DNA of 41,699 bases from an uncultured Massilimicrobiota sp. (GCA_944325245.1 CALUZM010000013.1:1-41699); one strand, 5' to 3'. Shown: positions 24,803-32,913, numbered from the stretch's first letter. The notes: generated by a model not told the origin, from the letters alone. Numbers and translations: made by a program.

Positions 24803-25337
24803 TAATGTATCAGCATGTGAAAATCAACTAGATGATTACAATACAATCATTAACGAAATCAACGAAACATATAATACTTCATTTCAAATAATAACTGAAA
24901 AAGAGTTTTATAACTATGATTATGATCAGTTGATGAATAAGAACTACAATGAATACTTAGATGAGATAACAAAAACAGATTTACATACCTTTAAAAATGA
25001 ACTATTACAAACTATAGAAGAAAGCAAAGAAAATATTATTGAAGTACAACTCGATTACAACGCAAAATCTACTTTTGGCACAAAAACTGTAAACTTTTAT
25101 GCAGGAAACAACAGCATGACCTTGCGTTATAAATATAGCGGAAATAAATTTGACACTTCATATAAGCCCGGAGTTACCGTCAAAAGAATTTCAATTAACA
25201 ATTATTTTGTTATGAATTCATATACAGGAAAATTTACGAATTCAAATAAAACTTATTCTGTTACAGCCCAAGGAAAAATAATTTCCAACAGTGTTCTCTT
25301 GAATAATAAAAGCTTTACAGTAAACTTTAATCTTTAA
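24747..25337 (+). CDS. Small secreted protein, function unknown (element B)
   Basis: 196 residues; signal peptide ends near VSACEN (residue 24). An acidic helical region (about 25-110) is followed by an all-beta part (TFGTKTVNFYAGNNSMTLRY ... FTVNFNL). RBS GGAGGGAG lies within the regulator gene. Same operon position as the secreted protein of A (20220-20651). A hairpin directly after the stop (GAGC...TGATCA/TGATCA...GCTC, 25345-25374) would be its terminator and is cut short by the IS66 end. Confidence 0.65.
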   Translation: MKRKLIIIVSLLLIAFQFNNVSACENQLDDYNTIINEINETYNTSFQIITEKEFYNYDYDQLMNKNYNEYLDEITKTDLHTFKNELLQTIEESKENIIEVQLDYNAKSTFGTKTVNFYAGNNSMTLRYKYSGNKFDTSYKPGVTVKRISINNYFVMNSYTGKFTNSNKTYSVTAQGKIISNSVLLNNKSFTVNFNL

Positions 25338-25440
25338 TAATAAAAGAGCTTTGATCATTTTTGATCATTGCTCTGTAAGCGCCAAATAATAAAGTGTATT
25401 TAAAAAAGTCGATTAAACCGATAATATAATGAAGATCAAT

Positions 25441-27087
25441 TTAGTCGACTTTTATTTCAAATTCCTCTTTTATTTCTTCACTCCATGGTAAGAACCAATC
25501 TATTTTCTCTGGATGTTCAATTAAATCTTGTTGTGGTAAATAATCGAGGATAAATTCTATATAGCCATATGGATCCAGCTTGTTGGCTTTAGCTGTTTCG
25601 ATTAGACTATATATTGCTGCACTTGCTTCGGCCCCTTTTGTTGATGTTGAAAATAACCAATTTTTTCTTCCAACTGTAAACGGTCTGATTGTTCGTTCAT
25701 CTAATGAATTGGTCATTAGTATTAGACCATCTTCTAAAAATGTGCGCAATCCTCCCTCATAATTTAAGGCATATTGTATTGCCTTTCCTGTTTTAGACCC
25801 TGATAATACTTTATTTTGATTATCAGTGCACCATAAAAAGAAGTCATCTACTAATGGCTTTGATTTTTCCTGACGTATTTTTATCTTTTGCTCAGGTGTT
25901 AATGTCTCAATCTCTTTTTCTATCACAAATAGTTTAGCTATTTTTTCAAGCGCTATATTTGCTAAGCTACCTGATGTACTTTTCATATCTACTGGCAATG
26001 CATCATAGAACTTTCTTCTGGCATGTGCCCAACAGTATGCATTCGTTATGCCTTCTATATGGTTATATCCATAATATCCATCCGTAATGATGGTCCCATT
26101 AAATCCTTTCAAGAATTGCTGTGGATTCGTCGCTTTTCTATCAGGCTTATATTCAAATATTTTAATAGGTCGTTGACTTTCTTTGATATTTGAATATACC
26201 CACATATACGATTTAGAAGTCGCTTTCTTTTTTGGGTCATTCAACACTTGAACCGGTGTTTCATCACAATGTATATGTGATTCCTGTACCATCATTTCAT
26301 GCATCTTATTCACTATAGGAATGAAATATTCCTTAGCGGCAATGACAATCCAGTTGGCCATTGTTGTTCTAGATAGTTCTAGTCCTAATCGTTTCCATTC
26401 TGATTCTTGTCTATATAACGGCATATGATTAACATATTTATCTATGATGACTTGTGACAGTACACTTGGTGATGTAAATGAATGTGGAATAACCGGCTTA
26501 GGTGTTCCTGCTTTAAACATTACACCTTTGCCTTTTTTTCTACAGCTACGACATTCATAGGTTTTTCTATAAATATCTTTTACATATAATTTTGCTGGTT
26601 CATAAACGACTTCATGTCTTACAAATTCTTCACCTACATAAGATAATTTAAAACCACATTCATCGCATATTCTTTCTCCTTCATCAATATCATAAACTTT
26701 TTTGACATGTTTAAGATTGTCCAATTTAATGTCGAGTGTACCTTTCTGTTTCTTTTTGGCTCTGGTATATGAAATATCTTCAAGCAGCTCTGGTTCACAT
26801 TCATTTTCTGTTTCATCAAAAAGAGAAAGTTGATCTTTAGGATATGACATTTTCTCACTTTTAGTACCAAATAACTTTCTCTTTAAATAAGTATTTTCTT
26901 CACGTAAAAGATCATTATTATTTTTTAAATATTCATTGTCAGACTTTAGACTATCAATAGTATTGTTTAAAGATGCAATGATAGTATCTTGAGATGCAAT
27001 CGTAGCTTTTAATTCCTCAATAGACTGTGATAGATCAGTGATTAATAAAGCTAAATCTTCAGCTGTATTTATTGTAGAATCCGCCAT
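25441..27087 (-). CDS. tnpC: IS66 transposase TnpC
   Basis: 548 residues from the ATG at 27087 (GGAGGTG site; an upstream ATG is part of that site). Order: N-terminal leucine-zipper-like coiled coil (about 15-75), zinc-finger CDECGF with CRSCRKK, then the DDE catalytic domain with HCDETP (first D), TDGYYGYN (second D) and the Glu region in WAHARRKF/... and the C-terminal TnpC domain. Complete and probably active. A stem GTCGA/TCGAC pair around 25409-25450 acts as terminator. Confidence 0.93.
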   Translation of the reverse strand: MADSTINTAEDLALLITDLSQSIEELKATIASQDTIIASLNNTIDSLKSDNEYLKNNNDLLREENTYLKRKLFGTKSEKMSYPKDQLSLFDETENECEPELLEDISYTRAKKKQKGTLDIKLDNLKHVKKVYDIDEGERICDECGFKLSYVGEEFVRHEVVYEPAKLYVKDIYRKTYECRSCRKKGKGVMFKAGTPKPVIPHSFTSPSVLSQVIIDKYVNHMPLYRQESEWKRLGLELSRTTMANWIVIAAKEYFIPIVNKMHEMMVQESHIHCDETPVQVLNDPKKKATSKSYMWVYSNIKESQRPIKIFEYKPDRKATNPQQFLKGFNGTIITDGYYGYNHIEGITNAYCWAHARRKFYDALPVDMKSTSGSLANIALEKIAKLFVIEKEIETLTPEQKIKIRQEKSKPLVDDFFLWCTDNQNKVLSGSKTGKAIQYALNYEGGLRTFLEDGLILMTNSLDERTIRPFTVGRKNWLFSTSTKGAEASAAIYSLIETAKANKLDPYGYIEFILDYLPQQDLIEHPEKIDWFLPWSEEIKEEFEIKVD

Positions 27088-27155
27088 CAAAAGCACCTCC
27101 ATTTCATGATTTTATTATACCACAAATAGGCATATACTTCTATGAAATGAAGGAT

Positions 27156-27512
27156 TTACAATACAACTTGTGGATAACTCTTTTTAATGGTTTTAGGTTG
27201 TTCAATAGACAGTCCTTCAAGTAACCATCTGAATTGTTGAGGTGTGATTTCTCGAGCTTCAGATTCATTTCTGGGCCATTTGAATTTCCCATTTTCAAGT
27301 CTTTTATAAAGCAAGACAAATCCATCACCTTCCCAATACAGCGCCTTCATGATTCTTGAATTTCTTCCACAAAAAAGGAATACAGAATTAGAAAAGGGAT
27401 CAAGATTAAAATTGTGTTGAACAATGGCAGATAAACCATCGATTTGTTTACGCATATCTGTATAGCCAACAGCTATGTAGATATGTTCAGCTTTTGAAAT
27501 ATCTCCAATCAT
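27156..27512 (-). CDS. tnpB: IS66 accessory protein TnpB
   Basis: 118 residues. The IS66 Orf2 signature YIAVGYTDMRKQIDGLSAIV and FLFCGRNSRIMKALYWEGDGF is clear. Overlaps tnpA by 4 bp. Required for IS66 transposition in studied members; mechanism unknown. Confidence 0.93.
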   Translation of the reverse strand: MIGDISKAEHIYIAVGYTDMRKQIDGLSAIVQHNFNLDPFSNSVFLFCGRNSRIMKALYWEGDGFVLLYKRLENGKFKWPRNESEAREITPQQFRWLLEGLSIEQPKTIKKSYPQVVL

Positions 27513-27844
27513 AATAATGATTTCAAAAGAGGTTCAACAGATGAATAGGGAGTATTGGAATCAAGTTCTATTTTAATACCACCTTTGATAATCAATATTC
27601 TTTCATTATGACACTCCTGTTTGTCAACAGGGATAAAAGCAACCTCATTTTTAAGTTCAGTTTCATTGTTTATATGATCACACAAAATCATTTTAATCTT
27701 TTGCTGATATCTGTAATAAGTTGATACCTTAATATTGTTTCTTTCGCAAAAATCTTGAACAGACAAATCACTCTCTTTACATTCCTTGATTTTCAAATAC
27801 CAGAACTTATATTTTTCATTTTGGGTTAATTCATGGATTGTCAT
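27509..27844 (-). CDS. tnpA: IS66 accessory protein TnpA (helix-turn-helix)
   Basis: 111 residues starting MTIHELTQNEKYKFW at the ATG 27844, with AAGGAAGAGAG upstream; a longer frame to 27934 has no site. A helix-turn-helix (LSVQDFCERNNIKVSTYYRYQQKIK) near residues 27-51 is typical of IS66 Orf1. The C-terminal half holds IKGGIKIELDSNTP. Confidence 0.88.
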   Translation of the reverse strand: MTIHELTQNEKYKFWYLKIKECKESDLSVQDFCERNNIKVSTYYRYQQKIKMILCDHINNETELKNEVAFIPVDKQECHNERILIIKGGIKIELDSNTPYSSVEPLLKSLL

Positions 27845-27975
27845 ATAGTCTCTCTTCCTTTCTTTATAATTCTTAGAGAATATAAAAACTATAATATAGT
27901 TTTGGTAGTCTCCATATTCCATATTATAGTTCATTGAGTTCTATATTTTTATCCACTATTTTATTTGGCACTTAC

Positions 27976-28022
27976 AAAATACCACCAAAAATGATGAAAA
28001 AGTATATCTTGATATATTACTT
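27976..28022. repeat. Vestige of an element right end (B)
   Basis: Starting at the base after IS66, AAAATACCACCAAAAATGAT and AAAAGTATATCTT match the right-end block of A at 20687-20720 (AAAATAACACCAAAAACGAT, AAAAGTATATCTT) with few changes. It carries the CCACCAAA arm word of B's left end. Confidence 0.6.
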
Positions 28023-28033
28023 ACAAAAAAACG

Positions 28034-28079
28034 AAAATAGTAGCATATACTCAACAATGAGCTTTTGCTACTATTTTTA
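28034..28079. terminator. Strong hairpin terminator
   Basis: A 12-bp perfect stem AAAATAGTAGCA/TGCTACTATTTT followed by TTAT. It can end transcription of the minus-strand genes of region C from the right. Confidence 0.65.
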
Positions 28080-28153
28080 TATCATTTATGAGAATTTTTT
28101 GTCTTCAAGACTATTAACAATATTCAATAGACTCTAAAATATACGTCAACAAT

Positions 28154-28447
28154 TCAGCTCCTTTTGACATGCATAACGAACCAATAAATAACAAATAATA
28201 CGATAGCTATCAGTTGTGTATAGGTATATATACCAATCAATGTAAAATTATCCAATTCCCAAGACAAACCAGCATGATTACTTACAAAATACTCTATAAC
28301 CAACAAAAGAACCCATAAAGCCAATAATACATTTATGACACGAGAAAACAATCTATTTTCTTTTCTCGTGTAAAGTATTTTTATTATAACCAAAATAAGA
28401 ATTAACAATATAACTTCTAATAGAATATATAAAATTATTAAAATCAA
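28154..28447 (-). CDS. Orphan immunity-like three-helix membrane protein (region C)
   Basis: About 93-97 residues, closely similar over its length to the element A protein at 18178-18462, including TLIGIYTYTQL and YWFVMHVKR. The A-type ATG is replaced: the frame opens with TTG at 28447, right after AAAGG, so the true start is unclear (an ATT at 28435 is where A has ATG). Directly upstream is what seems to be the last part of a toxin gene. It would be an immunity gene kept without its toxin. Confidence 0.6.
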   Translation of the reverse strand: MILIILYILLEVILLILILVIIKILYTRKENRLFSRVINVLLALWVLLLVIEYFVSNHAGLSWELDNFTLIGIYTYTQLIAIVLFVIYWFVMHVKRS

Positions 28448-28452
28448 CCTTT

Positions 28453-28512
28453 CTATACACTGACGCTGTAATATTTGACTGTTTCTTTTATTTTTAGATA
28501 AGTCACATATAC
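28453..28512 (-). pseudogene. Possible vestige of a toxin-like gene C-terminus
   Basis: In one frame, just upstream of the immunity-like gene, the minus strand reads KIKETVKYYSVSV and stop, resembling the end of the element A toxin-like protein (TAKEPAKYYGTGT...). It sits in the same place relative to the immunity gene as in A. The match is short, and upstream frames carry stops, so this is tentative. Confidence 0.4.
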
Positions 28513-28514
28513 TT

Positions 28515-28646
28515 TTATTTAGCTATACACTCAGTCAACTTTAAAACAGCTGCAGTGGTTAGAATGTATGAGTGTTCCTTCTTCATATTTTGTAAATAAA
28601 ACAACCAACACAACAACAAGATTGTTTTATTGTATTTCTTTTTCAT
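28515..28646 (-). CDS. 43-residue peptide ORF coupled to the 65-residue gene
   Basis: The ATGA start overlaps the stop of the 65-residue membrane protein gene. Product begins MKKKYNKTILLLCWLFYLQN and ends EHSYILTTAAVLKLTECIAK, so a hydrophobic leader-like half and an amphipathic half. There is no strong ribosome site except coupling. It may be a small peptide gene or chance; sequence conservation would decide. Confidence 0.35.
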   Translation of the reverse strand: MKKKYNKTILLLCWLFYLQNMKKEHSYILTTAAVLKLTECIAK

Positions 28647-28840
28647 TTAAATTCTTCAATTTTTCTTAGTAAAACCAATGTTATAGGAAGAACTATGACT
28701 ATATAAACCAACAAGGAACAAATGGAAACTATATTTCCCATAGCAATTGTAGGAACAAAATCGTTGATTATAATCCTGACAAATCCAAAATAAAGTAAAA
28801 AGATAAAAACAAAGAGTATTAATTTTAATAATAATTTCAT
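28643..28840 (-). CDS. 65-residue two-helix membrane protein (region C)
   Basis: Paralogue of 21422-21619 with the same length, conserved FVPTI, GN, SICSLL and ITLVL segments and a charged tail. Two helices at about 5-27 and 37-57. It is preceded by AT-rich sequence with a weak ribosome site. Both copies lie in the tandem element array, which argues for element-borne origin. Function unknown, immunity-type role possible. Confidence 0.6.
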   Translation of the reverse strand: MKLLLKLILFVFIFLLYFGFVRIIINDFVPTIAMGNIVSICSLLVYIVIVLPITLVLLRKIEEFK

Positions 28841-29001
28841 ATTTTTTTATTCAATGAAAGTCAAAGACATCAATACATTGAATTAAATATCCTCCTTTTT
28901 TAGACACTGTACTTCCTTTTGACTGTTAATATTTTAAATAATTGATTTCGTTACTTAGAAAACAGATTTAAAAATTTCTCTTTTGTAGAAAAGATAAAAT
29001 A

Positions 29002-29349
29002 TTATTTATTCTTTATTTTCCCAATGTAATAACCAGATGCTACACCAATAATAGAAAAGAAGATATAAAAATAGAAAGAACCTGAATATATCATAATAAC
29101 TTCTTCATATTGGAATATTAACATCGTTAATATAAACAAAAGTGATGTTGCAGGAACAGCCATCCAAGTTACATGATGTTTATAACCAAGGTAAAATGGA
29201 CATATCAAACAATAAAGAAGATTAACAAACCACAAATCCAAAAAAAGTAAAAATGACCAACTCTCTCCGCCAATAATATTAATAATAGGTGGAATGTTAA
29301 ATAAGGCAAGAGACAACAGACATGTCTTTAAAATAATTTCTTTTTTCAT
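29002..29349 (-). CDS. Four-helix small membrane protein
   Basis: 115 residues from the ATG at 29349 (MKKEIILKTCLL), downstream of GAAGGAAAAG; an upstream ATG at 29385 adds 12 residues. Four hydrophobic helices with a short basic tail (GKIKNK). No family recognised. It is the last gene before the att-like word at 29658, and so may be the end of the element array. Confidence 0.55.
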   Translation of the reverse strand: MKKEIILKTCLLSLALFNIPPIINIIGGESWSFLLFLDLWFVNLLYCLICPFYLGYKHHVTWMAVPATSLLFILTMLIFQYEEVIMIYSGSFYFYIFFSIIGVASGYYIGKIKNK

Positions 29350-29830
29350 AATGTTCACTTTTCCTTCTATATTAAATAAATGCATTATTGAAAACCATAT
29401 TTATTTCCTACCTCATATTTTAACGATTCACAATCATATATAATCAATCAAACAATTTTTTTTATTTACCATACTATATCTTTACTTAATTATACCATAT
29501 AAATATTTTATGCTTTAAAATTTTAACACATCCAATATAAATATTTATGAACATGATACAAAGTCTACATATTTAATAATATATAACGATATATTTGCAT
29601 AATTTGACTTATGAATTAAATTCATAAAGACTTCTCATGATTGACATAACAACTTCAATGCTCCCATCAGGTAGGTTAGAAAGTCAAGTTACATCAAGAA
29701 AATTTATGACAATAAACACTTAAAATAAGTGATATACCTACCTTATAATAGATAAAATATGATTTCTTATTTCAAAAATAATAACATTAGAAAAGATTTG
29801 AATATTTTCTAATGTTAAATCAATAGTATT
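29350..29830. other. 480-bp gap with att-like word
   Basis: AT-rich, with no credible gene. It contains ATGCTCCCATC (29658-29668), which is the same 11-bp word as at the right end of element A (20798-20808), and a TTGACAT a little upstream in both. Downstream there is AGGTAGG, not the tRNA-His sequence. A weak CACTTA/TAAGTG hairpin lies at 29717-29731. Confidence 0.55.
29782..29817 (-). terminator. Terminator of the paralogous membrane-anchored genes
   Basis: A 13-bp perfect stem TAACATTAGAAAA/TTTTCTAATGTTA, 14 bp after the stop at 29831, with TATTATTTTTG on the minus strand after it. Confidence 0.75.
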
Positions 29831-30334
29831 TTATTGTTGTTGAGTTATATACTCTTCATATTGCTGTTTACCTTCTTCAGCAATTTCAATTCTATATCTA
29901 TCTCCTGTCAATAATATACGACTCCATGTATTGATAGGGAAATTCTTTAATAATGATGTTTGATATTGATCACCATCTTCTGGAACCCAAACTTTATCCA
30001 ATGTGTACTTATCATTTTCTTTCTTTAATGTGACTTTCATATAATCAAAATAACCACTTTCTGGAAATTCATTATCATTTTTATACTGTTCAATATAAAA
30101 CATTCCATATATATCCACTTTATTTTTAGATTCATTGATTTGAAATAATCTATAAGATACTGTCGCAAAATCATATTCGACATATTCATCATCCATATGC
30201 GCCAATTCATATCTTAGACTCTCATCAAGTTCTTGAGATGGTGTCACAACCTGATGGTCCCAATAAAACAATAAGCCACTCACTGCTATAACAGTTCCTA
30301 CAATAATTAACACGATTCTTTTCTTCCTACTCAT
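29831..30334 (-). CDS. Membrane-anchored extracellular protein, paralogue 3
   Basis: 167 residues. One N-terminal membrane helix (about 6-24) without cleavage site or lipobox, then an outside domain ending SGYFDYMKVTLKK ... LDKVWVP ... LLKNFPINTWSRILLTGDRYR. The same SGYF/LK/DK-W/FPI-TW/IL-GD pattern is in the gene at 30993-31580. No known family. RBS TAGGAGG. Third of a tandem set. Confidence 0.7.
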   Translation of the reverse strand: MSRKKRIVLIIVGTVIAVSGLLFYWDHQVVTPSQELDESLRYELAHMDDEYVEYDFATVSYRLFQINESKNKVDIYGMFYIEQYKNDNEFPESGYFDYMKVTLKKENDKYTLDKVWVPEDGDQYQTSLLKNFPINTWSRILLTGDRYRIEIAEEGKQQYEEYITQQQ

Positions 30335-30361
30335 TTTTTCCTCCTACATATGTTTATGAAA

Positions 30362-30948
30362 TTATGATATACCATGACTATCAATATATTCATACATTTT
30401 CCTTGCACACTCAATAGATAATTTTTCCATATATCCTTTAGGATCATCTCATTATATATATAACCACCTTCTTATAGGCATGTGTTTTAATATATCCATT
30501 GTCGTTTGTGGATACTGATATATCCATATTTTTTCTGGAATCACTTTTTGTTGTTTTTCTTTTTTTAAATAAGCAACAAAACAGTTTGCTTCTCCAGATT
30601 CAGAAGAATACATATCAATATGGCTATCTCTGTTATCTTTATTTTCTTTAAGTGTTTCATTCGTAAATTAAAGTATAACACAATATCCATAAACTTTGAT
30701 ATATGTATCATCTTCTATATATCCAAATGGATGATAGGCTGAAGTTGTTAAATCAAAATGTGATAGTACTATTGTTTTCATATATTCATCTGGTTCTATC
30801 ATTGTTTCAAGACATTCTGTCACAGCCCAATCAACTTCTTTAGGCAATTCAACTGATAAATTCAAACAATAATGATAGATTTGTAATAATCCTATAATCA
30901 TTGCAATAGTCATGATAGATATGATTGTGACTTTCTTACCTTTTTCAT
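30362..30948 (-). pseudogene. Decayed middle copy of the membrane-anchored protein family
   Basis: From ATG 30948 (MKKV...) the frame shifts almost at once into TIISIMTIAMIIGLLQIYHY, holds NLSVELPKEVDWAVTECLETM and SAYHPFGYI, breaks near 30670, and goes on in another frame with FVAYLKKEKQQKVIPEKIW, DILKHMPIRRW and DDPKGYMEKLSIECARKMY before a stop at 30362. All these parts align in order with the intact copy at 30993-31580. At least two frameshifts. Confidence 0.8.
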
Positions 30949-30992
30949 CTTATTCTTTCCCTTTTAGCATTTTGAATAATCTTAAAAAATCC

Positions 30993-31580
30993 TTATTTTC
31001 TATTCTTGATGCTATTATCATATACATAATCATGTAATTGCTGTTGCATTTCTTTGACATGTATTTCATCATATTTGTGAGGGTCACCTATCAGTATGAA
31101 AGGCCATGTCTTTATTGGAAATTTCTTCAAAGTATCTAACGTGGAGTCATTGATTGAATATTGAGTCCATATTTTATCAGGAATCACGTTTCCTTGTGTA
31201 TCCTGCTTCAAATAAGCTAAAAAATATCCACTAGATCCCAATCTACAAGTAAAATTATTATTTTCTCTATAATCATCAATACACTCCTCATCCAATTTCA
31301 TTAAATCAAATACTCCGTAAACTTTAATAGATTTATTATTAACAGTATATCCAAAAGCATGATAAGCTGATGTAGAAAAAACGAAATCCACATCCTCATA
31401 TTTACCAGGAAAGTACTTGTTAGGATCAATCATTGTTTCAAGTCCCTCTTTAACGGCAGAATCCATTTCTTCAGGCAATTCAACTGATAAATTCATAGAA
31501 TAATGATAGATTTGTAATAATCCCATAATTATTGCAATAATCACGATTGATATAATTGTGACTTTTTTATTTATTTTCAT
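30993..31580 (-). CDS. Membrane-anchored extracellular protein, paralogue 1
   Basis: 195 residues from ATG 31580 (AAAGGAGAAG site; an upstream frame to 31634 has no site). Membrane helix at about 7-25 and an extracellular domain with SVELPEEMDSAVKEGLETM, SAYHAFGYTV, SGYFLAYLK and FPIKTWPFIL. Member of the three-gene tandem family. Function unknown; its role in the membrane or surface is inferred only from topology. Confidence 0.7.
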   Translation of the reverse strand: MKINKKVTIISIVIIAIIMGLLQIYHYSMNLSVELPEEMDSAVKEGLETMIDPNKYFPGKYEDVDFVFSTSAYHAFGYTVNNKSIKVYGVFDLMKLDEECIDDYRENNNFTCRLGSSGYFLAYLKQDTQGNVIPDKIWTQYSINDSTLDTLKKFPIKTWPFILIGDPHKYDEIHVKEMQQQLHDYVYDNSIKNRK

Positions 31581-31976
31581 TTTGTTCTTCTCCTTTCTTA
31601 TATAATTGATTATAAATGATTGAAATTGAGACAATTATTATTGATAAAACAATTATATGATTTATGAAATCACATATCTTTAAAAACACTTTAATATTTT
31701 CTTAATAACTCTTTAATACATTCGACATTTTTCTGATCATTTTGAGAAATAGAAATCTATATTTTTTGAACATTCTCACTCTTAAGCATTATGTTTACAT
31801 ATAACGATAAAAAGGGATTTCCCGTAAAACTTATTCATTTTGGAAAACCCCGTGACAAATTAGATTATCAAATTTAATAAATCTTATATAAAAGAACACC
31901 CTTGTTTTAAGATATAGGTATTTCTTTTATTGCATTTTTCTTGGCAATTTGGCCAGCCAGATTGTAAAATTATTTT
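31581..31976. other. 396-bp gap, weak hairpins only
   Basis: No frame of value. There is an imperfect hairpin AAAAGAACACC/GGTATTTCTTTT (31890-31928) that may be a terminator for fic, and CTTGGC/GCCAG (31940-31956) without a T run. Confidence 0.5.
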
Positions 31977-32741
31977 CTAGCCTAAAGACATTTCATCATG
32001 AGCTTGCTCAATGCCCAACAAATAGTTAGCTATTTCTTTGTATACATCCTGTTCTAACAGACAGGTATCACGTAGATATGCTCTATCCCTATCATACTCT
32101 CTTAAACCTCTGATATAAAAGTTCTTGTTCTGATCTCTAATAATAAAAGGACAGATATTGTTTTTTAGACATTCTTTAAACATGATGATTCTTCCAACTC
32201 TACCATTCCCATCTCCAAACGGATGTATTCTTTCAAATCTAACATGAAATTCAATGATGTCTTCTAATTCTACTTGATCTAATTCATTATACTCTTCTAG
32301 AAGTTCATTTAATTCTTCTGATACCCTTTCAGGTGGTGTCGTCTTTATTACATTTATAAGACCAATGATATTTGGAACTGTTTTGAAGCCGCCAACATTA
32401 TATCTAGGATTCAATTCATCAGATGTTCCTCTTTTCAAAATAACGTTCATATCAATAATCATTTGCATAGTGAGAGGATCATCATAATGTTTAAGCATAA
32501 AATCAAATAATCTAAAATGATTGGAAGCCTCGATAAGATCATCTATTTTTATTGACTCTTCTTTTTTAGCAATAAAGGAATTTGTTTCAAATATCATTTC
32601 AGTTTGATCTTCTGTTAAACGACTTCCCTCCATTTTATTTGAATTGTATGAAAAATTAACTTGTGTCCAATGATAGAGATTTCCTTTCATTTTAGACTTC
32701 ATCTGTTCTATAAGTTCATTCGCTATTTTTTGAACATTCAT
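31977..32741 (-). CDS. Fic family AMPylase-type protein, class II
   Basis: 254 residues. The Fic motif HPFGDGNGR is complete at 173-181, with catalytic H173. The N-terminal inhibitory motif (S/T)xxxE(G/N) is visible as S34-N-K-M-E38-G39, which marks a class II self-inhibited Fic enzyme. It would transfer AMP (or another nucleotide part) from ATP to a target hydroxyl. Target unknown; no antitoxin gene is adjacent, as expected when inhibition is built in. RBS AAAGGATT. Alone in its unit. Confidence 0.9.
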   Translation of the reverse strand: MNVQKIANELIEQMKSKMKGNLYHWTQVNFSYNSNKMEGSRLTEDQTEMIFETNSFIAKKEESIKIDDLIEASNHFRLFDFMLKHYDDPLTMQMIIDMNVILKRGTSDELNPRYNVGGFKTVPNIIGLINVIKTTPPERVSEELNELLEEYNELDQVELEDIIEFHVRFERIHPFGDGNGRVGRIIMFKECLKNNICPFIIRDQNKNFYIRGLREYDRDRAYLRDTCLLEQDVYKEIANYLLGIEQAHDEMSLG

Positions 32742-32913
32742 ATAAACAATCCTTTCTTAGCATAATACGAATTACGTTTATTATAGCAAAAAATATTTCA
32801 AACAACAAATCAGACCATATCTTCTTCATATGATTAAAAATAAATTAAGTTTATGTAAATTTTATTGATTCATCAAATAAAATTATTTATTGTTTATATA
32901 GAAGGTGAAAAAA

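Larger units (their letters stand above)
25375..27975 (-). mobile_element. IS66-family insertion sequence, 2601 bp
   Basis: Terminal inverted repeats GTAAGCGCCAAATAATAAAG (25375 on) and, on the other strand from 27975, GTAAGTGCCAAATAAAATAG. It contains tnpA, tnpB and tnpC, all intact. The 8-bp target duplications usual for IS66 are not seen: left flank ATTGCTCT, right flank AAAATACC. So a deletion or recombination happened beside one end after insertion. Confidence 0.92.
20802..28150. mobile_element. Element B: second, degraded element in tandem (right limit approximate)
   Basis: It begins with the same tRNA-Gly, terminator and DUF6809-like gene as A and has a similar divergent cargo block, but integrase, relaxase, Rep and repressor are absent. 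Its own arm-like word AAACCACCAAA is present twice at the left end (21051-21072) and ACCACCAAA recurs at 27981-27989, so the right end should lie near 28.1 kb, although no TCCCATC core is found there. An att-like word at 29658-29668 is an alternative right end. Confidence 0.65.

Noticed and set aside
31940-31956. Terminator of fic formed by CTTGGC/GCCAG
   Set aside because: No T run follows the stem on the strand on which fic is transcribed.
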